From contig WQXE01000036.1 of assembly GCA_009784995.1 (NCBI GenBank), positions 1 to 13,982 on the forward strand: 13,982 bases of DNA, in the 5' to 3' direction. Below are positions 1 through 5,975 of this stretch, one piece after another; the stretch's first letter is position 1, and each line of letters begins with the position of its first letter. This DNA is from Treponema sp. GTDB lineage: Bacteria > Spirochaetota > Spirochaetia > Treponematales > Breznakiellaceae. Under the pieces are notes generated by a model. That model was not told the DNA's origin and made no database searches. It saw only the letters and a list, made by a program, of their open reading frames with translations. The translations under genes were made by a program, and so were the position numbers.

Positions 1-935
1 AACAAAACATTAACATCTTTAAATGAAGGATTTTCCGCTTGCAATTGTTTTAAGTATGGAATCGCTTTTCCAATTTCATTTGTTTTAATTAATGTTGTAG
101 CGAGTTTGTAGCGAAGATCCGCCAGAATATCAGCTTTTATATTTTGATGCCTAAGTCCTATTTCGAAATCCACGATCGCCGCTTCATATTGCCTTGTATC
201 AAGATGGATAGTTCCCGCGAATAAACAAGCATTCGGTCCCATTACAGGATCAGCGCGTAAATGGTTAAAAATACGCAGCGCTTGTTCAATTTGGTTCGCT
301 TCGTGATAACATTCGGCAAGCGTGTAAAGCGATTCTTTGTCGTCCGGGGCAAGGTCAATTGCTTTGCGGATAAAGTTCATCGCTTCTTTTGGTTTTTTCA
401 ATCTGAAAAGCGAATGACCCATATATCGAAGAACAGCGGGGCTGTCAGGGTCTTGAGTGCGCGCTTGTTTTAAAAGCTGGACAGATTTTTCGTAATTTTT
501 TCTTTCAAATTCAAGAACCCCTAATTCATAATTAACTTCAAAGTTATCCTGCCTGAATGTCCTTGCCATCGAAAAACCTTTGTAGGCTTGTTCAATCATA
601 TTGAGTTTGCGGGCGGAAAGACCGTATCGTAAAAATACTTCAAAATTATCTATACCTTGAACCTGGTTCATTGAAATTTGATCAATCAATGTTTCATAAG
701 TTTTCATTGCTCTGTCCCAGTTGCTTTCGTCAAAATAGGCTGTTGCCATCGTAAAAAGCGCTTCCGGGTCGTTAGGGTTTTGAGCGAGTCTTTTTGTAGC
801 TTCTTTTAACGCTACACTTCGATCTTTGGATATTCTTCCTCCGCCAAAAGAAGATTTTCCCATAGCTCCTTTTAACAATAGAAGAACACTTACAACCAAA
901 ACAATGGCAATTACCGCGATTAAAATAGGATCCAT
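1..935 (-). CDS. Membrane-anchored TPR protein (3' end cut by window edge)
   Basis: An open frame runs from ATG at 935 leftward off the window (about 311 codons seen). It begins with an uncleaved-looking hydrophobic segment (residues 3-21, MDPILIAVIAIVLVV...) followed by a short Gly/Ser-rich linker. About seven tetratricopeptide-type helical pairs then run from roughly residue 42 to the edge, with spaced A/Y/L/P positions such as 'DDKESLYTLAECYHEANQIE'. The likely role is an inner-membrane scaffold with TPRs in the cytoplasm or periplasm; partners cannot be read from sequence. The start has no clear Shine-Dalgarno. An ATG at 954 lies in another frame and gives a Cys/Lys-rich nonsense peptide, so it was not used. 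The gene is divergent from the LysM gene at 1105 and shares its regulatory gap. Function beyond protein-protein interaction is unknown. Confidence 0.85.
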   Translation of the reverse strand, partial: MDPILIAVIAIVLVVSVLLLLKGAMGKSSFGGGRISKDRSVALKEATKRLAQNPNDPEALFTMATAYFDESNWDRAMKTYETLIDQISMNQVQGIDNFEVFLRYGLSARKLNMIEQAYKGFSMARTFRQDNFEVNYELGVLEFERKNYEKSVQLLKQARTQDPDSPAVLRYMGHSLFRLKKPKEAMNFIRKAIDLAPDDKESLYTLAECYHEANQIEQALRIFNHLRADPVMGPNACLFAGTIHLDTRQYEAAIVDFEIGLRHQNIKADILADLRYKLATTLIKTNEIGKAIPYLKQLQAENPSFKDVNVL

Positions 936-985
936 AATTAGTATTATCGGTCATTTTTATGGTTTTTATCAATTACTTAGCCAAT

Positions 986-999
986 TATTGTACACAATA
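986..999. repeat. 14-bp inverted repeat TATTGT-AC-ACAATA
   Basis: Perfect 6-bp arms around a 2-bp centre, lying between the divergent TPR and LysM genes. It could be an operator for a dimeric regulator, since it covers the putative leftward -10. No regulator is known for it. Confidence 0.4.
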
Positions 1000-1017
1000 T
1001 TGAATAAAACTGGTCAA
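987..1017 (-). promoter_or_regulatory. Possible sigma-70 promoter for the TPR gene
   Basis: On the minus strand TTGACC (1017-1012) is followed after 19 bases by TACAAT (992-987). The spacer is longer than the usual 17, so this is tentative. The -10 lies inside the palindrome at 986-999 and the -35 overlaps the end of the first direct-repeat copy. Confidence 0.3.
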
Positions 1018-1034
1018 TTTGGATAAAACTGGTC
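1004..1034. repeat. Direct repeat ATAAAACTGGTC, two copies 19 bp apart
   Basis: Identical 12-mers occur at 1004-1015 and 1023-1034. The second copy abuts the -35 TTGACA of the LysM gene and the first overlaps the putative -35 of the divergent TPR gene. A start-to-start spacing of 19 bp is just under two helical turns, so the copies lie roughly on one face. This arrangement suits an activator or repressor site, but that is inference from position. Confidence 0.5.
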
Positions 1035-1063
1035 TTGACAAAGGTAAATTCTGCAACTAAATT
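1035..1063 (+). promoter_or_regulatory. Sigma-70 promoter for the LysM/Slt genes
   Basis: A perfect TTGACA (1035-1040) is followed by 17 bases and TAAATT (1058-1063, 4 of 6 to consensus). It lies 42 bases upstream of the ATG at 1105, in the correct direction. Confidence 0.5.
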
Positions 1064-1104
1064 TAATAAAATAGCTAATATAGTTTGGAAAAGGAGTTGA
1101 TCTA

Positions 1105-2085
1105 ATGGCATCAAGTATTGGAATTAAGATCGCCAATGGAGAATTCTACCCACTGGTGGAAGAGAATTCTCTAATTAAGAAAAAATTAATTCTTACCACT
1201 GTCCATGATGATCAGCCAAGTGTTCAAATCGATCTATTCAGAAGCCCCGCCAATGTTATGACAGACGCTCAGTACATAGGTACTGTTGTTGTCGAAAATA
1301 TAAGACCAAAACCTAAAGGTGAACCTTCCATAGAAATGGTAATTTCCTCCGATAAAAACGGCGATATAATCGCTGATGCCATTGACCTTGACGCGAGTTC
1401 AAACGGCGAACATTATGTTTTGACTGTTTCATTAAAATCTATAGATGATATTTCAAAGGATATGGAGATTCAGGATTTTGAGCTTGAAGCAAACGAAGAG
1501 CCGCCTTCGGGTCTTTATCAACACGCGAATAAAGTCAGGCAAAAAGAAAAAAAACCTGTAAGTCCATGGCTTTTTATATTACTTGCCTTACTTTTACTTT
1601 TGGGACTTCTCGCCGGGTGGTTGTTTTTTATGGGTGGGTTAGAAACCGCTCGTTCATGGTTTAATAGATCCGCGGCTGTAGTTACACCCGCGCCGCTGCC
1701 GCCGCCCGCGCCGGTTCCAGCGCCCACACCTGAGCCTGAACCTGTAAGAACGAGCGAACCTGAACCAGTTAATGAACCAGTTCAGCAGGTAGTTGAACCT
1801 GTTCCTGTTATTCAAGCGCCGCCGACTCCACCCGCGCCAAGACAGCAGGGAAATGTAGTTCGCGCCAACAATAGAGTTCCGCCTGTTTTTTCGTTTAACG
1901 TTCCTGAAACCATTCCAAGAGAAGGCGTCAGTTATGTAATTCGATGGGGTGATACATTATGGGATATTGCCGAAGCTTTCTATCGTGATCCGTGGCAATA
2001 TCCGCGTATCGCGAGGCATAATAATATCAGCAACCCGAATCTGATTATTTCAGGCAGAACAATTCGTGTTCCTCCCAGGAATTAG
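1105..2085 (+). CDS. DnaK substrate-binding-domain / TM / LysM fusion protein
   Basis: The start follows AAGGAG nine bases upstream. Domains of the 326 residues: (a) 4-115 resemble the Hsp70/DnaK beta substrate-binding domain from its first strand (SIGIKIANGEFYPLV) through 'DDQPSVQIDLFRS' and 'IGTVVVENIRPKPKGEPSIEM' to 'SSDKNGDIIADAID' (compare DnaK DNQPSVTI, LG.F.L.GI.PAPRG.PQIEV and DIDANGILNVSAKD); (b) a charged stretch 116-153 ending in K/R; (c) one transmembrane helix about 154-177; (d) a Pro/Ala/Glu linker about 194-245; (e) a LysM domain about 275-323 (SYVIRWGDTLWDIAEAFY ... LIISGRTIRVP). There is no Hsp70 ATPase domain and no cleavable signal. The positive-inside pattern puts (a) in the cytoplasm and LysM in the periplasm on peptidoglycan. 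It is followed one base later by the Slt lipoprotein gene, so the two probably act together at the wall. The LysM and TM calls are firm. The DnaK-like call is my alignment by eye. Confidence 0.88.
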   Translation: MASSIGIKIANGEFYPLVEENSLIKKKLILTTVHDDQPSVQIDLFRSPANVMTDAQYIGTVVVENIRPKPKGEPSIEMVISSDKNGDIIADAIDLDASSNGEHYVLTVSLKSIDDISKDMEIQDFELEANEEPPSGLYQHANKVRQKEKKPVSPWLFILLALLLLLGLLAGWLFFMGGLETARSWFNRSAAVVTPAPLPPPAPVPAPTPEPEPVRTSEPEPVNEPVQQVVEPVPVIQAPPTPPAPRQQGNVVRANNRVPPVFSFNVPETIPREGVSYVIRWGDTLWDIAEAFYRDPWQYPRIARHNNISNPNLIISGRTIRVPPRN

Positions 2086-2086
2086 T

Positions 2087-4105
2087 GTGGTTACGCTGGT
2101 TCGAAGTTTTGTTATTGTTTTATTTATACTATTAATATGTTCATGCGCGTCTCCGCAAATCTTTAAAGATCAAAATGATTTTTATTTAGGTTTATTAATT
2201 TCCGATGATAACGCGGATAAAATCGCGGAAAAAACAAGATTGTTCGAAAACGCTCTTTCCAGTTCAAATGAATATATAAGGCGCGCCGCCGCGGATGAAC
2301 TCGCGGTTTTAATGTTTAATGGAACAGAACTTTCCAATAAAACAATTGAGCTGCTGCGCAAAAACGCGTCCCCCTGGTGGGTTTCGGCTCTTGATATAAC
2401 TGTGCCTCTCGCTGCCGGTAACGCGCCCAACAAACAAAAAATACTTTCGTTCCTGCTTGATTTTGAACAAAACGCGTTTATTTCTTTTGATGACGCGAGG
2501 CTCTTTACCATACAGGAATTAAAAAAACGTAATATTTCTTTTACAGGGTATGAAGAAGCTGTTATCGAAGCGCATTATGCCGTTTCGCGCCTGCGTTATA
2601 CTGACGCGTTAAACTCATTCCGTTTTTTCAGGACAGGCAATACTTGGCCCTCGCAAATACCCGCGATTTTTATTCAACATCCAAATTTGATAAACGATTT
2701 AGGAAGAACATTTGAAGCTGTTCAAGCTTCGCGTAATGAAGGGCTTGCTCTTTTTTTACAATGGGAAACGCAATTACACAGATTAAATTCCAGAACAAAT
2801 GATGATCTCCGTTACAGACTTTTATTTTACGCCGGCAGAATCGCGCGGCGTATTGGACAAACACAAAACGCTCAGGCGGTAACTCTTTTTGAACGCGCGT
2901 TGCCTTTAGCTCCCGATTATGAACAGCAGGACGCTTGTATTTGGTACATACTGGATTTATCAATGGGTGGACCTGTAAACGTAATTATGGAACGTTACGA
3001 ACGATTGGTTCCACTCTGGCACATCGGCAGTTATTACAACACACTTACAGAAAGATATTTGCACCGGCTTGTTTCGGTTAGAGACTGGAGAAGGATAATC
3101 AGAACCTTTGAAGTTTTAAAAGATGTTCATGGCATTAATATAAAAGCCGGTTTCGCGTGGGTTATCGCGCGCGCGATTGAAGAAGGGTATCTTTCCGCCG
3201 AAGAAAACCGTCTTGCAGCCCGCGCGATAAATCCAGCCGCGGCAAATAACGCGGCAGCAGATGTTAACGCGTTTATGCGGTTTGCGTATAACGCTGTTGA
3301 TAATGTGGCTATGCCCGGAATTTATTACCGTATGCAAAGCGCCGATGTACTTGGCTTACCGTACCTTGTTTTTAGCAATAATGTTCCGGCTGTGCCGGAT
3401 TCCGCTGTTTTACAATTTATTCTTGGTTTTTTTCACAGCGGCGCCGCTGATTTAGCAAATCCATACATCCGGTTACATGAAAGAAATCTTTCCGTCGATG
3501 AATTACGCGCGGTAGCTCAAGCGCTTGACGAAGCGCGATTGTATCCGCAATCCATGCGGGTAGTTAGTCTTTATATTAACAGGGATGGTTATACAAGAAA
3601 CAGGCGTGATTTGGAATTGATGTATCCTCGCCCTTATCTGGAGTTAATAGAAAGAAACGCTAAATATTTTAATTTGGAAGCGCCTTTACTTTTGGGACTT
3701 ATCCGTACAGAGAGCGCGTTTCAAAGCGCCGTAGGTTCACATGCCGGAGCGGTCGGGTTGTCGCAGCTTATGCCGGCTACAGCAAGAGAACAGGCGGAAA
3801 ATATCAGGCGCAGGGGAGGTCCTGACTTTTTCGGGACAGACAATACAATCGACAGAACAGACCCGGAAGCCAATGTTTATATCGGTTCGTATTATTATAA
3901 TTACCTTTTAAGCAGATTTAACAATAACGCCCAGCTCGCGTTAATGTCCTATAACGGCGGACAGGGACGGGTTCGCAGGTGGTTTACAGCCAGTACCTTC
4001 CCTGTAGATCTGTTTGTAGAAACTGTTTCAATTTACGAAACCAGAGACTACGGCAGAAGAGTACCCGCCATCGGCAGAATTTACGAAGAATTGTATTACA
4101 AGTAA
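2087..4105 (+). CDS. Lipoprotein lytic transglycosylase, Slt70 type (GH23)
   Basis: This enzyme cleaves the MurNAc-GlcNAc bond of peptidoglycan to give 1,6-anhydroMurNAc ends. I prefer GTG at 2087 (672 aa), just after the previous stop and 6 bases behind AGGA. An in-frame GTG at 2066 would add 7 residues inside the upstream gene. The signal peptide MVTLVRSFVIVLFILLICSC ends in a relaxed spirochaetal lipobox (I-C-S-C20). Residues about 25-525 are an alpha-helical solenoid, as in the Slt70 U/L domains. The catalytic domain is about 527-672: E542 in RTESAF (predicted acid/base), GAVGLSQLMPATA (554-566), MSYNGGQGRVRRW (620-632; the usual AYNAG is here SYNGG) and ETRDYGRRV (651-659). It is probably translationally coupled to the LysM protein. 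The family is clear; the physiological role (turnover, or gaps for flagella or secretion) is not. Confidence 0.93.
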   Translation: MVTLVRSFVIVLFILLICSCASPQIFKDQNDFYLGLLISDDNADKIAEKTRLFENALSSSNEYIRRAAADELAVLMFNGTELSNKTIELLRKNASPWWVSALDITVPLAAGNAPNKQKILSFLLDFEQNAFISFDDARLFTIQELKKRNISFTGYEEAVIEAHYAVSRLRYTDALNSFRFFRTGNTWPSQIPAIFIQHPNLINDLGRTFEAVQASRNEGLALFLQWETQLHRLNSRTNDDLRYRLLFYAGRIARRIGQTQNAQAVTLFERALPLAPDYEQQDACIWYILDLSMGGPVNVIMERYERLVPLWHIGSYYNTLTERYLHRLVSVRDWRRIIRTFEVLKDVHGINIKAGFAWVIARAIEEGYLSAEENRLAARAINPAAANNAAADVNAFMRFAYNAVDNVAMPGIYYRMQSADVLGLPYLVFSNNVPAVPDSAVLQFILGFFHSGAADLANPYIRLHERNLSVDELRAVAQALDEARLYPQSMRVVSLYINRDGYTRNRRDLELMYPRPYLELIERNAKYFNLEAPLLLGLIRTESAFQSAVGSHAGAVGLSQLMPATAREQAENIRRRGGPDFFGTDNTIDRTDPEANVYIGSYYYNYLLSRFNNNAQLALMSYNGGQGRVRRWFTASTFPVDLFVETVSIYETRDYGRRVPAIGRIYEELYYK

Positions 4106-4110
4106 TTATT

Positions 4111-4455
4111 TTACGGATTTAATGAATATTCGATATTTTTTTTGATAACAGCTGTTAAATTTGATGTAAGCTCTTTTTTTATACTGGCAGGCATTTTGGA
4201 TAAGTAATCGTTAATATTAAGTTTTTGCTCTTTTTTCTTGTCTGTTGATTCATAAACAAATAATTCGTGGGACGAAATTTCCAAAGCGGCGGCAATTTTT
4301 TCGATTTTCTCGAACGAAGGAATGCGCCTGCCCATTTCTATTTGCCCGATGTAATTGGAAGATGTATCGCACATTCTCGACAGAGTACCTTGAGATATTC
4401 CTCGTTCCTTACGGATTTTCTTTAAATTATTAATAAAAATCTGTTTTAAAGTCAT
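4111..4455 (-). CDS. XRE/Cro-CI family HTH regulator
   Basis: A 114-residue protein with one helix-turn-helix domain at about 8-66: LKKIRKERGISQGTLSRM, then recognition-helix region SSNYIGQIEMGRRIPS, then a third helical part ending ELFVYE. The tail (70-114) is Lys-rich and helical with no recognised sensor or peptidase domain, so it is a simple DNA-binding regulator. It converges on the Slt gene with only 5 bases between stops. It is divergent from the lipoprotein gene at 4587, whose promoter is bracketed by an inverted repeat. That layout suggests local control of the 4587 gene and/or itself, which is inference. No strong ribosome-binding site is visible before the ATG (TTTAAAAG). Single small XRE regulators of this kind are common in treponemes and in mobile DNA. 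Confidence 0.9.
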   Translation of the reverse strand: MTLKQIFINNLKKIRKERGISQGTLSRMCDTSSNYIGQIEMGRRIPSFEKIEKIAAALEISSHELFVYESTDKKKEQKLNINDYLSKMPASIKKELTSNLTAVIKKNIEYSLNP

Positions 4456-4505
4456 CTTTTAAAGTTTATTAAATACATTAACAATATTAATTTATATTTG
4501 CCTTA

Positions 4506-4534
4506 TTGACATATATATGAGATTGTATTATTAT
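4506..4534 (+). promoter_or_regulatory. Strong sigma-70 promoter for the 4587 lipoprotein
   Basis: A perfect TTGACA (4506-4511), a 17-base spacer and TATTAT (4529-4534, 5 of 6). This is the best sigma-70-type promoter in the window. It predicts a start near 4541 and a leader of about 46 bases with AGAGG before the ATG. Confidence 0.75.
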
Positions 4535-4538
4535 GTCA
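4507..4538. promoter_or_regulatory. Inverted repeat TGACATA...TATGTCA over the promoter
   Basis: Perfect 7-bp arms at 4507-4513 and 4532-4538, 18 bases apart, overlap the -35 and -10 respectively. A dimer or pair of dimers bound here would block polymerase. The adjacent XRE gene is the obvious candidate ligand, but no binding data exist. Confidence 0.45.
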
Positions 4539-4586
4539 TATAACTAGGGGTGTATGTTCCTAAATTTATGTTTTTAAGAGGTTTTT

Positions 4587-5291
4587 ATGAAAAACGTAAT
4601 GAGGTTTTTTGGGATTTTTACTTTAATGGCGGTTGTGGGATTTACATTTATTTCATGCCCAGAAGATGAAAATGGTGATCCTGATAATAAAGATAGAATG
4701 AACATAGTTGGAGAAATATTAAGGCTTTATGATTTACCTGTGGAATTTGATGGTTTTGATACACTAAGTAAAACAGATTTTTGTTATACATTGGATTATG
4801 AATATTGGGATATTATTCCTCTTAGTGATTTAATTACAGGAACTCCAAAAGTTGAAGTTCATAATAAAAAACTTACAATTGAACTGGACCAAGTAAAACC
4901 AGATAAATTAATGACTTATGATGAACTTTTTTTACTTTTTTCAAGTTTTAATATTTATACTCCTCCTAATTTTGATAATTTTACATTCACTCCTTCTAAT
5001 GCAAGAGTTTTTCTTCTTCCAACTCTTCTTACTTCTGATGAAAGTCATAAAATAGAATATTGGGATTTGGATGGAAATGAAATAAGACAAGGGTATTTGT
5101 ATTATGTAGATAAAGATATGGTTATGAATGGAACGATGATACTATATGGTGGTGATCATATTTATAATAATGTTTCTTTAAAAAAAGGCTGGAATTTTGT
5201 ATTTATGACAGGAGATAGCTCTATTATGAACGTAACAGCAAATAGAAATGCAACAAACCCTGGTTATAAATGGACAGTTTGGGAAAGATAA
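4587..5291 (+). CDS. Orphan treponemal-type lipoprotein, unknown function
   Basis: 234 residues. The N-terminus MKNVMRFFGIFTLMAVVGFT is a signal peptide ending in FISC, with predicted lipidated Cys24 followed by an acidic PEDENGDPD spacer. This signal type (FGI..L.AV.GF...C) recurs, from memory, in large lipoprotein families of host-associated treponemes. The body has no motif I recognise. The last ~65 residues (YLYYVDKDMVMNGT ... VSLKKGWNFV ... YKWTVWE) look like a beta-rich repeat module. Base use differs from the neighbours: all seven Arg codons are AGA/AGG, Ala is mostly GCA, and sampled lines are near 27% G+C against about 50% in the Slt gene. This suggests transfer or a separate evolutionary source. 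It is expressed from the strong promoter at 4506 and probably regulated by the divergent XRE gene. Confidence 0.8.
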   Translation: MKNVMRFFGIFTLMAVVGFTFISCPEDENGDPDNKDRMNIVGEILRLYDLPVEFDGFDTLSKTDFCYTLDYEYWDIIPLSDLITGTPKVEVHNKKLTIELDQVKPDKLMTYDELFLLFSSFNIYTPPNFDNFTFTPSNARVFLLPTLLTSDESHKIEYWDLDGNEIRQGYLYYVDKDMVMNGTMILYGGDHIYNNVSLKKGWNFVFMTGDSSIMNVTANRNATNPGYKWTVWER

Positions 5292-5398
5292 TTATCCATG
5301 AAGATCTAGATTGCCCGTATTGCAGTTAAGTTTAATTTGTAAAAATTCTTCATTAAATTTGCGTTGCCAAATTGGTACCGTAATAAAAGCGTCAAACA

Positions 5399-5566
5399 CT
5401 AATTACTTAAACTTTGTATTGTTTCCATGTTCAAACCAGTAATTTCCTGTACAAATTCCCGGGTAGAACCTTTGGCAAGAAGGTTTTGTGCGATAGTGTG
5501 TTTTTCACAATATTTTAAATAATAGCACCAAACACCAGTTTCCTTAATTATAGTTAAATTAAAACT
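5399..5566 (-). pseudogene. C-terminal remnant of an Rpn-family (PD-(D/E)XK) nuclease gene
   Basis: Reading the minus strand, 55 codons without a start run to TAG at 5401-5399. The last ~32 residues include IAQNLLAKGSTREFVQEI followed by TGLNMETIQSL. This is the very characteristic C-terminal end of the recombination-promoting nuclease/putative transposase family (Rpn/YhgA-like), which is abundant in treponemes. Just upstream, VWCYYLKYCEKH resembles a fragment from further inside such proteins, as if an internal deletion had joined two parts. A TAA sits directly upstream of the open stretch, and no catalytic domain, start or ribosome site remains. It is a decayed relic, and it marks this patch as a site of past mobile or recombining DNA. 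Confidence 0.6.
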
Positions 5567-5591
5567 TTACTTTAATATTTTTTAATGATAA

Positions 5592-5597
5592 TATAAT
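5592..5597 (+). promoter_or_regulatory. -10 box TATAAT for the small membrane gene pair
   Basis: A perfect TATAAT, with only a weak -35 candidate upstream (TTTACT at 5566-5571, 20-base spacer). The predicted start near 5604 leaves about 27 bases before the ATG at 5631 and only about 4 before the ATG at 5608. Confidence 0.4.
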
Positions 5598-5630
5598 ATT
5601 CTGGACAATGAAAAACAAAAAAAACGTAGT

Positions 5631-5825
5631 ATGATTCGTGGATATCTTCATGATTTTGGAAAGTTATTTATTGATATTTCTAAATTAGCTTTTGGAAGTT
5701 TGGTACTTGGATCTGTAATAAGATGGGATATTTCTCATACTATGGTTTTTACATTAGGAATTATTTTTTCAGTAATTATTGCAATTACTGGAATTTACTT
5801 AGCAAGAACATTTAAGGAGGATTGA
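5631..5825 (+). CDS. Small two-TM membrane protein
   Basis: 64 residues with an amphipathic start (YLHDFGKLFIDISKLA), a first hydrophobic segment about 17-30 and a second about 37-57, ending in a charged tail (ARTFKED). The layout recalls small uncharacterised DUF6722-type proteins (..GK...DI.K....), but that is a weak recollection. There is no Shine-Dalgarno before ATG 5631. The frame is open upstream to a TAA at 5586-5588 without an ATG. An ATG at 5608 in the neighbouring frame opens an 8-codon reading frame through an A8 run and stops in TGA overlapping ATG 5631; one extra A would join it in frame (MKNKKKRSMIRGYL...). The start is therefore uncertain. The downstream 37-aa gene follows after one base. 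AT-rich like the 4587 gene. Function unknown. Confidence 0.65.
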   Translation: MIRGYLHDFGKLFIDISKLAFGSLVLGSVIRWDISHTMVFTLGIIFSVIIAITGIYLARTFKED

Positions 5826-5826
5826 T

Positions 5827-5940
5827 ATGATACATCCATTTTATATTATTGTTGGTGCATTAGGTTTTTTTGCATTATTTGGTTTAATTTGTGTATTTAT
5901 TGGACGTCATTTTATAGATAAAGAACAGCCACAGACTTAA
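5827..5940 (+). CDS. 37-residue single-TM protein
   Basis: ATG at 5827 follows a strong AAGGAGG (5813-5819) and starts one base after the previous stop. The product (MIHPFYIIVGALGFFALFGL, then ICVFIGRHFIDKEQPQT) is one hydrophobic helix at about residues 5-26 with a positive/polar tail, so it is a membrane microprotein. The good ribosome-binding site inside the end of the upstream gene and the tight spacing argue that it is real and co-translated with the 64-aa protein. Together they could form a small membrane complex, a regulatory pair or a toxin-like module; sequence alone does not decide. Confidence 0.6.
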   Translation: MIHPFYIIVGALGFFALFGLICVFIGRHFIDKEQPQT

Positions 5941-5975
5941 ATCAGAACTAATCCGCGAACATTCTATTCCAGCGT

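Larger units (their letters stand above)
5292..5630. other. Gene-poor AT-rich spacer with a nuclease-gene relic
   Basis: Between the lipoprotein stop and the small membrane gene there is no intact gene in either strand. It holds the Rpn-like C-terminal relic (5399-5566), a TATAAT box (5592-5597) and an 8-codon leader frame (5608-5634). In 5292-5398 I see nothing supportable; a short CPYC peptide there is probably chance. Confidence 0.6.

Noticed and set aside
772..972. 66-aa minus-strand frame over the TPR gene start
   Set aside because: Composition is Cys/Lys/Arg-rich nonsense, and the neighbouring frame gives a TM segment plus TPRs that stay open to the window edge.
2066..2086. Earlier GTG start for the transglycosylase
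   Set aside because: It gives a longer signal N-region within the LysM gene; GTG 2087 has AGGA at good spacing. Either could be used.
2182..2963. Two minus-strand frames of 97-109 aa inside the transglycosylase gene
   Set aside because: Antisense to a clear coding frame, with no ribosome site or recognisable domain.
5292..5335. Short peptide EDLDCPYCS after the lipoprotein stop, resembling half a zinc ribbon
   Set aside because: Only one CxxC, no start and an immediate stop; most likely chance.
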